A model generated the notes under the pieces. It had not been told where the DNA came from. It was given only the letters and a program-made list of their open reading frames with translations, and did no database searches. DNA of 64,000 bases from Glycomyces tritici (GTDB lineage Bacteria; Actinomycetota; Actinomycetes; Mycobacteriales; Micromonosporaceae): the NCBI RefSeq assembly GCF_030403505.1, contig NZ_JAUEMJ010000015.1, positions 21,331 through 85,330 of the forward strand, given 5' to 3'. Below are positions 1 through 6,833 of this stretch, piece after piece (positions within the stretch are counted from its first letter, which is position 1; each line of letters opens with the position of its first letter). The position numbers were made by a program, and so were the translations under genes.

Positions 1-759
1 GAGGGGCTTGACGCGCGAGAGCCGGTGGCCCTCGTCGTCGCGCAGCATCGTCAGGGTCTCGCGCAGCTCCCGGGTCGCGTCCTTCGCGGCCTCCTCGACC
101 GCGACGAGCGCCGGCGCCGGCTCCTCGCCGCGCTTGCGCGCCAAGTGCAGCGCCACCCCGGCCTGCACCCGGATGACCGAGATCGAGTGGGTCAGCGAAT
201 CGTGCAGCTCGCGGGCGATGCGCACGCGCTCGTCGGCGGCCTTGCGCTTGACCGCCTCCTCGCGGGTGTGCTCGGCCTCGGCCATGTACGCGTCGCGCTG
301 GCGGCGCGACTCGCCGGAGATGAGGGCCACGTGGAGCCAGCCGATGACGAGCATGGACTGCTCCATGACCGCACCCGTGAACCGGAAGTCCGCGGCGCTC
401 CAGTTCCCGAGCATCGTGACGGCCGAGACGACCCCCACGAGGCCGACCGTGAGCTTGCGGTGCCCCCGGTACATCGAGACCGCGATCGCCACCAGAGCCG
501 GGACGGCCGCGAGCGGGCCCACGTGCAGGTGCCCGACCGCGACCAGGGCCGCGACGGTGACGAGCATGACCGTGCGCGTGTACCGCCGCCACAGCGGGAA
601 CATCAAGGGCCCCACGGCGAGCAGCGGCCAGCCGTACCAGGGCAGGCCGCCGTCGACGGCCACGGCCGCGCCCGAGATCAGCGTGTCGCCGAGGAGGACC
701 GCGGCGACGACCAGGTCGAGCCGCGGCCCTGCGAGGCGGCTCCCGAGGGGTATCGACAT
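1..759 (-). CDS. Sensor histidine kinase, NarL-type (C-terminus off window)
   Basis: A 253-codon fragment that runs off the left edge, so the ATP-binding domain is missing. The first ~130 residues are hydrophobic (about five membrane segments, with arginine-rich turns such as PLWRRYTR). Then a charged linker (REEAVKRKAADERV) leads into the HisKA_3 dimerisation helix RIARELHDSLTHSISV, whose His in ELHDS is the expected phosphorylation site. This is the DesK/NarX-like class that pairs with a LuxR-type response regulator, presumably encoded just to the left. The ATG at 757-759 is chosen because a TAGGAT hexamer lies 7 nt upstream, giving a leaderless start. Its ligand cannot be inferred. Confidence 0.85.
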   Translation of the reverse strand, partial: MSIPLGSRLAGPRLDLVVAAVLLGDTLISGAAVAVDGGLPWYGWPLLAVGPLMFPLWRRYTRTVMLVTVAALVAVGHLHVGPLAAVPALVAIAVSMYRGHRKLTVGLVGVVSAVTMLGNWSAADFRFTGAVMEQSMLVIGWLHVALISGESRRQRDAYMAEAEHTREEAVKRKAADERVRIARELHDSLTHSISVIRVQAGVALHLARKRGEEPAPALVAVEEAAKDATRELRETLTMLRDDEGHRLSRVKPL

Positions 760-766
760 GGCCCCA

Positions 767-772
767 ATCCTA
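767..772 (-). promoter_or_regulatory. -10 hexamer TAGGAT for the left-edge kinase
   Basis: On the minus strand TAGGAT ends 7 nt before the ATG at 759. No Shine-Dalgarno sequence is present, so the transcript probably begins at the start codon. Confidence 0.5.
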
Positions 773-978
773 GGGCGGGGCCGTCACCTCGGCATCGGCC
801 CGCGGTGGAGCCGCCGCGTACCGCGCAGGGTGTACACGGGGACCGCGAATGCGGCGCTCGTCGCGGGCCGGAAAGCCAGCGCAGAGACGACGCGGCGCGG
901 GCGTGCGGCGGGGAGGCTGGAGGCATGACGCGCCGCTCGTGGGAACCGTTCGGCGCGAAGCGAACCGAGGAGGACCCC

Positions 979-1980
979 ATGCCCCAGATCAGATATGTGG
1001 AACCGGTCGACGCCAGACAGGCGGACGGGCTGGTCGCCGACGTGTACGCGCAGGCCAAGCGGGAGCTTGGCGCGGTCGGCGCGCCGTTCCAGATGCTCTC
1101 GCCCGCACCGGAGCTGCTCGCGGCCATGTGGTCGCTGCTGCGGGAGTCGCTGATGGTCGGCGGCCCTGAGGAGCGGCTCGCGAAGGAGGTCGTGGCGACC
1201 TCGATCGCGGTGCGCAACGGCTGCCGGTTCTGCACTGATGCGCACACGGTGCTGCTGCACGCCCTGGGCGAGTCGGCGCTGGCCGAGGGCCTGCGCGCGG
1301 GCAGCCCGCCGAAGGAGTGGGCGCCGCTGGCGGCGTGGGCGCTGGACCCGGGCCCGGAGGGGCCGTTCAGGGCGTCGGCCGCGCCGCGGTTCATCGGGAC
1401 GGTGCTGGTGTTCGAGTTCATCACGCGGCTGGTGCAGGTGCTGGCGCACAACGAGTCGCCGCATCCGGTGACGGCGACGAAGCTGGGCCGCTCGGTGGCG
1501 TCGCGGACGCTGCGGGCGGCGGTGATGGCCGACCTGGAGCCGGGTACGAGCCTGGCGCTGCTGGAGGACCGGCCGGGTTGGGCGCGGGGCCTGCGGGTGC
1601 GCGAGCCGGAGTGGGCGGCGGGTTCGCCTGTGGGGTCGGCGTACGGGACGCTGCGGGCGTACGCCGCATCGGGACCGGGTCTGCTCGGGGGCGATGCGGC
1701 CGAGGCGGTGGCGCGGACGATCGGCGTCCGCGGCGACACGGTCGGAACCAGCCTCCCGGAGCTGGTGGGCGGTGAGGGCCTGGAGCCGGGGCCGGCCCTG
1801 GGGGCGCGGCTGGCGGTGGCGGCGGCGCTCGCGCCGGCCGCGGTGAACGAGGCGCATGTGGGGGCGTGGCGGGGCGAGAAGCACTCGGATCACTGCGTGG
1901 TCCACCTGCTGGCCTACGGCACGATGACGGGCGTCGACGCCCTGCAGGACGAGATCGAGACGAGGAGTGTCAATGCTTAG
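979..1980 (+). CDS. AhpD/carboxymuconolactone decarboxylase-like protein
   Basis: 333 residues. Near residue 75 it has the AhpD-type redox motif NGCRFCTDAHT: a CxxC pair followed by a histidine three residues on, as in peroxidase-like alkylhydroperoxidase proteins. It is nearly twice the length of classical AhpD; the C-terminal half contains a second AhpD-like helical stretch (around NEAHVGAWRGEKHSDHC) without the CxxC. The ATG at 979 follows a GAGGAGG ribosome binding site. It overlaps the next membrane-protein gene by 8 nt, so the two are probably co-translated. A role in thiol-based peroxide or quinone chemistry is inferred from the motif only. Confidence 0.75.
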   Translation: MPQIRYVEPVDARQADGLVADVYAQAKRELGAVGAPFQMLSPAPELLAAMWSLLRESLMVGGPEERLAKEVVATSIAVRNGCRFCTDAHTVLLHALGESALAEGLRAGSPPKEWAPLAAWALDPGPEGPFRASAAPRFIGTVLVFEFITRLVQVLAHNESPHPVTATKLGRSVASRTLRAAVMADLEPGTSLALLEDRPGWARGLRVREPEWAAGSPVGSAYGTLRAYAASGPGLLGGDAAEAVARTIGVRGDTVGTSLPELVGGEGLEPGPALGARLAVAAALAPAAVNEAHVGAWRGEKHSDHCVVHLLAYGTMTGVDALQDEIETRSVNA

Positions 1981-2392
1981 GTTCTACCGGGTGTGGGTGA
2001 TGCTCCTGCACGTGCTGATCGGGATCCAGTTCTTCCTGGCCGGGTACGGGGCGATCGGGACCGGTTCGCCGGACGAGTCGTTCTCGCTGCACATCATGAA
2101 CGGCCGGGTGATCGCGGTGGTGGCGCTGCTGGGCATCCTGTTCGCGGCGCTGGCGCGGTCGGGCGGGAAGCTGGTGGGCCTGGCGGCGGGCGTGTTCGGG
2201 CTGGTGGTGCTGCAGTCGCTGATCGCGCTGGTGAGCGTGGCGGGGACGACGCCGGGGCAGGTCATCTTCGGCTTCCACGCGATCAACGCGCTGATGATCA
2301 TGGGTCTGGCGGAGGCTTCGGGCCGGTTGGCGAAGCAGCTGATCGAGGACCGCAGGCCGGTCGAGGCCGAGGCGGCGCCGGCCGCCGCTTGA
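1973..2392 (+). CDS. Small four-helix membrane protein (DUF6220-like)
   Basis: 139 residues with about four hydrophobic segments (near residues 5-25, 45-62, 68-88 and 98-115) and a charged, alanine-rich C-terminal tail. It resembles the actinobacterial DUF6220 membrane proteins, of unknown function. The ATG at 1973 has GAGGAG five bases upstream; an in-frame GTG at 1967 overlaps that site and is less likely. The start lies inside the upstream AhpD-like gene, so translation is probably coupled. The partnership hints at a membrane-linked redox role, but nothing in this protein itself (no heme or quinone motif) proves it. Confidence 0.65.
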   Translation: MLRFYRVWVMLLHVLIGIQFFLAGYGAIGTGSPDESFSLHIMNGRVIAVVALLGILFAALARSGGKLVGLAAGVFGLVVLQSLIALVSVAGTTPGQVIFGFHAINALMIMGLAEASGRLAKQLIEDRRPVEAEAAPAAA

Positions 2393-2411
2393 GTTCGCGA
2401 CCAGGGAACCG

Positions 2412-2439
2412 GGCCCGCGGCGACACCCCGCCGCGGGCC
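2412..2439 (+). terminator. Intrinsic terminator after the AhpD-like/membrane pair
   Basis: An 11-bp perfect stem (GGCCCGCGGCG / CGCCGCGGGCC) with a 6-nt loop, followed by TTTCCC, sits between two convergent genes and may serve both. Confidence 0.8.
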
Positions 2440-2454
2440 TTTCCCTGTGCTCGC

Positions 2455-2814
2455 TCAGCGCACTTCGGGGCGGTCGATGATCCGCTTCCAGGTGCCGTCT
2501 GCTTGGCGGCGCAGCACTTGGGTGCGGGTGCCCTTGCCGTCGGCGCTGATCGTGGAGGTCAGTGCGAGGCCGCCGTAGTGGACGGTGGGGAGCTGCTCTT
2601 CGTCGGTGGGGAACTTCCCGCCCTGCTCGCTGATGCCGGCGTAGAGCGCTTTGATCGCTTCGATGCCGGTGGTGGTGCGGCCGGGAGGGAACGCGATGAC
2701 GGCGTCGTCCTCGTAGAGTTCGGCGATGCCGTCGATGTCGCCCGCGTTGAGCCGCTCCGCGACGAGGCGGGTGACGTGTTCGGGTTCGTTGGCGTGCTTG
2801 CCGTCTGCTGCCAT
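2455..2814 (-). CDS. SnoaL/NTF2-like small protein
   Basis: 119 residues with the cone-shaped alpha+beta NTF2 fold signature: an N-terminal helix (HVTRLVAERLNAGDIDGIAE), the typical LYEDDAVIAFPPGRTTTG strand-loop, and a C-terminal antiparallel sheet ending WKRIIDRPEVR. This is the YybH/DUF4440-type layout seen in small polyketide cyclases and in many uncharacterised stress proteins. Start is ATG 2814 preceded by AAAGGG. It is a single-gene unit, convergent with the membrane gene and divergent from the Nudix array. The substrate is unknown; many family members have no proven catalytic role. Confidence 0.7.
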   Translation of the reverse strand: MAADGKHANEPEHVTRLVAERLNAGDIDGIAELYEDDAVIAFPPGRTTTGIEAIKALYAGISEQGGKFPTDEEQLPTVHYGGLALTSTISADGKGTRTQVLRRQADGTWKRIIDRPEVR

Positions 2815-2972
2815 TGGTATCCCTTTCTCGTTTCGGCGGTTCCATTGAGCCGACCAGATGCGCCGCCCTGATGTGAGGGTCTTTCGCCGATTGGCGCCGC
2901 GATTCCGGTCACAGCGGCCGGTGCGGGCGGGGTCTGGGCTGCTCGGTGATTGCCGGTGCCGTCGGCGGGCCG

Positions 2973-2978
2973 CATACT
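2973..2978 (+). promoter_or_regulatory. -10 hexamer CATACT, leaderless start of first Nudix gene
   Basis: CATACT ends exactly 6 nt before ATG 2985 and there is no ribosome binding site between them. Confidence 0.55.
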
Positions 2979-2984
2979 GGGCGG

Positions 2985-3515
2985 ATGGACACCGCTGGAC
3001 CGCACGTGGAGCCGAGGCGCTGCGCCCGGGTGCTCGTCGTCGACGAGCAGGACCGGGTCCTGCTGCTGCACAGCTCGGGGTTCGTGACCCCGGAGTCGGA
3101 GTTCTTCGTGACGATCGGCGGCGGCATCGACGCCGGGGAGAGCGCCGCCGAAGCGGCGGCCCGGGAGCTGTTCGAGGAGACCGGGCTGCGCGTCGACCCC
3201 GTCGCGCTCGGGGAGCCGGTCGGGCACACGCTCGGGACCTGGTGGCTCGGGTTCGAGGACCACCTGTTCTTCCTCCTGCGCGTCGAGCGCTTCACGGTCG
3301 ACTTCGCGCACCTCGAGGCCAGCGAGATCGGCGAGCTCACCGGGTCGGCGTGGCTCTCGATCGACGAGGTCAAGGCCATCGACGAGGGGATCTTCCCGGT
3401 GCCCGTCGCGGACCTGGCCAAGCGGCTCCTCAGTGGTGACGTCCCGGCAGAGGCCGTCGAGCTCCCGTGGGTGAACTGGCGGGGTGACACCAAGCGCTTC
3501 CCGTTGCCCGAATGA
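2985..3515 (+). CDS. Nudix hydrolase (array member 1)
   Basis: 176 residues. A complete Nudix box, GGGIDAGESAAEAAARELFEETGL in two adjoining parts (GGGIDAGESA / AEAAARELFEETGL), lies near residues 42-65; its RELFEE glutamates bind the catalytic metal. Nudix enzymes cleave nucleoside diphosphates linked to another group; the substrate here cannot be read from sequence. The shared C-terminal segment (VADLAKRLLSGDVPAEAVELPW) is conserved in all four copies of the array and is therefore part of the fold, not noise. ATG 2985 is chosen over an upstream ATG because of the promoter spacing. The next copy starts 24 nt after its stop. Confidence 0.88.
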   Translation: MDTAGPHVEPRRCARVLVVDEQDRVLLLHSSGFVTPESEFFVTIGGGIDAGESAAEAAARELFEETGLRVDPVALGEPVGHTLGTWWLGFEDHLFFLLRVERFTVDFAHLEASEIGELTGSAWLSIDEVKAIDEGIFPVPVADLAKRLLSGDVPAEAVELPWVNWRGDTKRFPLPE

Positions 3516-3527
3516 GCGGTACGGCCG

Positions 3528-3533
3528 GATACT
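3528..3533 (+). promoter_or_regulatory. -10 hexamer GATACT, leaderless start of second Nudix gene
   Basis: GATACT lies in the 24-nt spacer after the first Nudix gene and ends 6 nt before ATG 3540. It would give the second gene its own promoter inside the array. Confidence 0.5.
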
Positions 3534-3539
3534 CGGTGC

Positions 3540-4109
3540 ATGGTGGCCTCTGAGGGCAAGGCGGTGCGGCGGCGGTGCGCGCGGGTGCTGCTCGTGGACG
3601 AGCACGACCGGGTGCTGCTGTTCTACAGCCGCGACTACATGGGTCCGGGCGTGGAGTACTACGTGACGCCCGGCGGCGGGCTCGAGGCGGGCGAGTCGCT
3701 CGCCGAGGGCGCGGCCCGAGAGGTGTTCGAGGAGACCGGGCTCAGAATCGACCCGGGCGCGCTCGGGCCGGTCGTGGCCGAGACCGAGGGCGACTGGTCG
3801 GACAGTCCGGAGCTGGTGATCCATTCGCGGGACTCGTTCTTCTTCCTGCGGGTGCCGCATTTCGCGCCGGTGCGCGACGGGCTCGAGGACGTCGAGCGGG
3901 CGGAGTTCACCGCCGCGCGGTGGCTCGGCGCACAGGAGTTGGCGGCGGTCGACTCGCTGGTGTTCCCGGCACCGGTCGCGGACCTGCTCAAGGGACTCAT
4001 GGCCGGTATGGTTCCCGTTGCGCCCGTGCAGATTCCGTGGGGCGCTTGGACGTGGGACCCCGATAGAGGGTGGACGGCTACGGAGCGTGCCCCCATACTT
4101 GACCGGTGA
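3540..4109 (+). CDS. Nudix hydrolase (array member 2)
   Basis: 189 residues. The Nudix box reads GGGLEAGESLAEGAARE followed by VFEETGLRI (residues ~41-66), with all metal-binding glutamates present. It has the same CARVLLVDEHDRVLL opening and the same VADLLKGLMAGMVPVAPVQIPW tail as its neighbours, so the array arose by duplication. A loop of about eight residues between the box and the fourth strand (TEGDWSDSPELVIHSR) is longer than in copy 1 and may change substrate choice. Its stop overlaps the next start (GTGA at 4106), which suggests coupling in addition to the next gene's own -10 element. Confidence 0.88.
   Translation: MVASEGKAVRRRCARVLLVDEHDRVLLFYSRDYMGPGVEYYVTPGGGLEAGESLAEGAAREVFEETGLRIDPGALGPVVAETEGDWSDSPELVIHSRDSFFFLRVPHFAPVRDGLEDVERAEFTAARWLGAQELAAVDSLVFPAPVADLLKGLMAGMVPVAPVQIPWGAWTWDPDRGWTATERAPILDR
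4094..4099 (+). promoter_or_regulatory. -10 hexamer CATACT, leaderless start of third Nudix gene
   Basis: CATACT lies inside the 3' end of Nudix gene 2 and ends 6 nt before GTG 4106, repeating the arrangement seen at genes 1 and 2. Confidence 0.5.
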
Positions 4110-4624
4110 GCGCGACGAACGAACCCATCCGAATCGACCGGCGGGGAGCCCGGGGGATCATCGTGGATGAACAGGACTGCGTCCTCTTCATCGGCGGGTA
4201 CGCGACCCCGGACCGCCCCGCGCGCTGGATCCTCCCCGGCGGCGGCATCGACCCGGGCGAGTCCATGCGGGATGCGGCCGCGCGCGAGCTCTACGAGGAG
4301 ACCGGCCTGCGGGTGGCCCCCGCCGACCTGATCGGCCCGGTCGCCCGCCAGCACTACCGCAAGACCCGCCCCGGCAGCACGTTCACGCAGGAGAACCACT
4401 TCTTCCTGGTCCGCGTCGAGCGGTTCGCGCCGCGGGTGACCGGCGGCGACGCCTACGAGCAGGACCTCGAGTTCAACTGGATCCCGGTCGACGACTTCCT
4501 GACCACGGACGGCTTCGAGCAGGTCGAGCCGCTCCTGCACCTCGTCAAGCGGCTCATCAGCGGCGATGTGCCCGACGAACCGGTCCAGCTCGACACCATC
4601 GGCCGCCGCCTGGGCGCGGCGTGA
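4106..4624 (+). CDS. Nudix hydrolase (array member 3)
   Basis: 172 residues, GTG start overlapping the previous stop. The Nudix box is GGGIDPGESMRDAAARE plus LYEETGLRV, near residues 43-66, fully conserved. The segment FAPRVTGGDAYEQDLEFNW is almost identical to the matching part of copy 4, so copies 3 and 4 are the most recent duplicates. It belongs to the same broad class as ADP-ribose or (d)NTP pyrophosphatases; specificity is open. No upstream ribosome binding site is evident, consistent with the leaderless promoter or with coupling to copy 2. Confidence 0.88.
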   Translation: MSATNEPIRIDRRGARGIIVDEQDCVLFIGGYATPDRPARWILPGGGIDPGESMRDAAARELYEETGLRVAPADLIGPVARQHYRKTRPGSTFTQENHFFLVRVERFAPRVTGGDAYEQDLEFNWIPVDDFLTTDGFEQVEPLLHLVKRLISGDVPDEPVQLDTIGRRLGAA

Positions 4625-4635
4625 AGGAGCCTGCT

Positions 4636-5154
4636 GTGAGCATCGAATCCGAGACCGGCGCGGTCTTCCGCATCGCCGCCCGCGTGATCTTCCTCGACCA
4701 GCACGACACGGTCCTGCACATGGGCGGCGACCGGTGCCTCGACGGCGTCACGCGCTGGATCACCCCCGGCGGCGGCGTCGAGGCGGGCGAGGACCTGCGC
4801 GCGGCGGCCGTGCGTGAGGCGGGCGAGGAGACCGGGTGCGCGATCGACCCGGAGGCGCTGGTCGGCCCGGTGGCGTTCGGGGTGTTCACGGCGTTCCCGA
4901 AGGGGCGCTTGCTGGTGCAGAAGAACTGGTACTTCTTCTACCGCACCGAGCGGTTCGCGCCGCGGGTCACGGGCGGCGACGCGTACGAGCAGAAGTTCGA
5001 CTTCGCGTGGCTGCCGATCGACCAGTGCGGGGCGGCCGACGGGACGATCCTGCCCGACCGCACCGTGGCGCTCGTCAAGCGCCTGCGCGACGGCGACGTC
5101 CCGGCCGAACCGGTGGAGCTCGGCGGCACGCACAGCCCCCGCTGGGGCCACTAG
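4636..5154 (+). CDS. Nudix hydrolase (array member 4)
   Basis: 172 residues. The Nudix box is GGGVEAGEDLRAAAVRE plus AGEETGCAI; the residue after RE is alanine rather than the usual bulky hydrophobic and the last position is Cys, so it is the most divergent box of the four, although the glutamates remain. The GTG at 4636 is chosen because AAGGAG lies 6 nt upstream; a GTG at 4621 overlapping the previous stop would add five residues. Unlike copies 1-3 it therefore depends on a leadered transcript from upstream. Its stop overlaps the convergent TetR stop by 3 nt. Confidence 0.88.
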   Translation: MSIESETGAVFRIAARVIFLDQHDTVLHMGGDRCLDGVTRWITPGGGVEAGEDLRAAAVREAGEETGCAIDPEALVGPVAFGVFTAFPKGRLLVQKNWYFFYRTERFAPRVTGGDAYEQKFDFAWLPIDQCGAADGTILPDRTVALVKRLRDGDVPAEPVELGGTHSPRWGH

Positions 5155-5783
5155 GCCCCGTAGAGCCGCAGGAACATCCGCACGCCCTCAGTGGTCGTCT
5201 CGACCAGTTCCCGCTCCTCGAACGGCAGCGCCCCGAAGAAGGTCCGCTCGGCCACAGGGGTGAAGGTGAGCAGCGTGTAGTGCGCGGAGGCCTTCTCGGC
5301 GTCGTCGAAGGCCAGCAGGCCCTTGGCCTTCAGGGCCCGGAAGTGCTCGGCGACCACGCGCCTGGAGTGCAGCGGCCCGGTCTCCATCCACGCGTCGAGG
5401 ATCTCTTGGGGCAGGTGTGTGACCTCGGCGCGGATCGTCCGGGCGATCGCGGCGTGGTCGTCCCTGGTGAGCACGGCCCGGGTGCGGTCGACGCCGAAGT
5501 CGATGAGCTCGGCCTCCAGTTCCACGATCTTGTGCAGGTGCCGGTCGGCGAGGGCCGTGATCTCCTCGGAGAGCTCCCGGGACGCCTCGAGCGCGCCGGT
5601 CAGGAACAGGGCCTCTTTGTCGGCGAAGTGGTTGTAGATGGTCTTCTTGGAGACCCCGGCCTCGCGGGCGATGGCGTCGACGGTGGCGCGGGTGTAGCCG
5701 TCCCTGCCGAACACGAAGTTGGCGGCGCGCACGATGGCGCGCCGCTTGTCCGGTCGACCGGTCCTGCCGGTGTCCACGGTCAT
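5151..5783 (-). CDS. TetR/AcrR family repressor
   Basis: 210 residues. Residues ~12-60 form the TetR DNA-binding domain: RRAIVRAANFVFGRDGYTRA, then the recognition helix region VDAIAREAGVSKKTIYNHF, the family's strongest signature. The remaining ~150 residues are the helical ligand/dimerisation domain, resembling the AefR/TetR_C_7 group. The ATG at 5783 has AAGGGGACC upstream; an earlier in-frame ATG has none. It lies 60 nt downstream of the alpha/beta hydrolase gene and is probably co-transcribed with it. The palindrome at 6662-6684 in front of that operon is the obvious autoregulatory operator. The inducer is unknown. Confidence 0.88.
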   Translation of the reverse strand: MTVDTGRTGRPDKRRAIVRAANFVFGRDGYTRATVDAIAREAGVSKKTIYNHFADKEALFLTGALEASRELSEEITALADRHLHKIVELEAELIDFGVDRTRAVLTRDDHAAIARTIRAEVTHLPQEILDAWMETGPLHSRRVVAEHFRALKAKGLLAFDDAEKASAHYTLLTFTPVAERTFFGALPFEERELVETTTEGVRMFLRLYGA

Positions 5784-5843
5784 CTGGTCCCCTTCACGGC
5801 ACTCGGTGCGGACCACATTCTATTGACCGGGGACGCCGGCGGT

Positions 5844-6638
5844 TCACGCGAGGAACGCCGTGACCTCCTTGAGCGCGCGTTCGGGCTGCTCGGCGAAGGT
5901 GACGTGGCCGCTGTCGAGCTCGACGTAGGCGCTGCCGGCGATGCCCTGGGCGACCTCGCGGGTGAGGTCGACCGGGACGAGCGCGTCCTTGGCGTTGCCG
6001 ACGACGAGGGTCGGGGCGGTGATGCGGGGCAGCAGGTCGCGGATGTCGAGCCGCAGGTCGAGGTCGATGTGGCGCAGGGTGCCCTCGTCGGGGACCATGC
6101 CGGCGTTGATCATCGCGAGGGTCGGGGCGTCGATGCTCCCGAGGAAGGTGGGGCTGAACGCGAGGGTGGCCGCCATCTGGCCGAACCGCTCGGCGTCGTC
6201 GGCGAGGGACTGCCACAGGCGCACCGACTGCTGGAATCCGCCGTGGTCGGAGCGGGCGAAGGAGGCCATGCTGACCAGGCGGGCGATGAGGTCGGGGCGC
6301 AGTGCGGCGACGGCCGCGACGATGGCGCCGCCGAGGGAGAAGCCGACGAGGTCGACCGTCTCGCCTTCGGCGGTTTCGGCTTCGATGACGGCGATGACCT
6401 GGCGGGCGAGGGTCTCGACGGCGAGGGGTGCGCCGTCGTCGGTGGTCGCGAGGGTGCCGGAGAGTTCGGGGAGGACGAGGGTGTGGTCGGCGGCGAAGTG
6501 GTCGAGGAGCTGGCCCCAGACGAATTCGGCCCCGCCGGAGCCGGTGCCGTGGACGAGGACGAGGCGGCGCTCGGCGCCCGAGGCGGAGGGGACGACGCGG
6601 TAGGCGACCTGGGCGGCGGCGACGGTGATGCTCGGCAT
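5844..6638 (-). CDS. Alpha/beta-fold hydrolase
   Basis: 264 residues. It carries the complete alpha/beta hydrolase set: oxyanion region LVHGTGSGG (residues ~26-34), nucleophile elbow GFSLGG (Ser near 99), an acid in NAKDALVP and the catalytic His in SGHVTFAEQP near the C-terminus. This class covers esterases, haloperoxidase-like enzymes and C-C hydrolases; nothing here fixes the substrate. It is the first gene of an operon with the TetR repressor, which suggests that it detoxifies or converts the repressor's ligand. The ATG at 6638 follows GAAGGG at good distance. Confidence 0.85.
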   Translation of the reverse strand: MPSITVAAAQVAYRVVPSASGAERRLVLVHGTGSGGAEFVWGQLLDHFAADHTLVLPELSGTLATTDDGAPLAVETLARQVIAVIEAETAEGETVDLVGFSLGGAIVAAVAALRPDLIARLVSMASFARSDHGGFQQSVRLWQSLADDAERFGQMAATLAFSPTFLGSIDAPTLAMINAGMVPDEGTLRHIDLDLRLDIRDLLPRITAPTLVVGNAKDALVPVDLTREVAQGIAGSAYVELDSGHVTFAEQPERALKEVTAFLA

Positions 6639-6661
6639 GACGAGACCCTTCGAGGAGACTT

Positions 6662-6684
6662 AATGGTTTCCTTAGGAAACCGTT
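6662..6684 (-). promoter_or_regulatory. Palindromic operator, probable TetR binding site
   Basis: A 23-bp interrupted palindrome, arms AATGGTTTCCT and AGGAAACCGTT around one central base, with one mismatch. It ends 24 bp upstream of the hydrolase start and is AT-rich compared with the surroundings. Size and placement fit a TetR-family operator controlling the hydrolase-repressor operon. Confidence 0.65.
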
Positions 6685-6781
6685 TGGTGTAATTCGAGAC
6701 TACACCGACGCGCCGAAAAAGGAAACCCAGGAGTGTAAAAGTGACCGCCGTCATGCCCGCCTTCCTTACGGCGGCAGACGA

Positions 6782-6821
6782 AACGGCGCCGCCCCCGCTC
6801 GCGTGAGCAGGGGCGGCGCCG
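6782..6821 (-). terminator. Intrinsic terminator of gnd
   Basis: An 18-bp stem with one mismatch (ACGGCGCCGCCCCCGCTC against its partner) and a GCGT loop lies 12 nt past the gnd stop; a short T-rich run follows on the minus strand. Confidence 0.75.
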
Positions 6822-6833
6822 TCGAGAACGAGC

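Noticed and set aside
25..978. Long plus-strand reading frames opposite the left-edge kinase
   Set aside because: They are GC-rich antisense shadows; the minus strand gives membrane helices and a clear phosphoacceptor motif.
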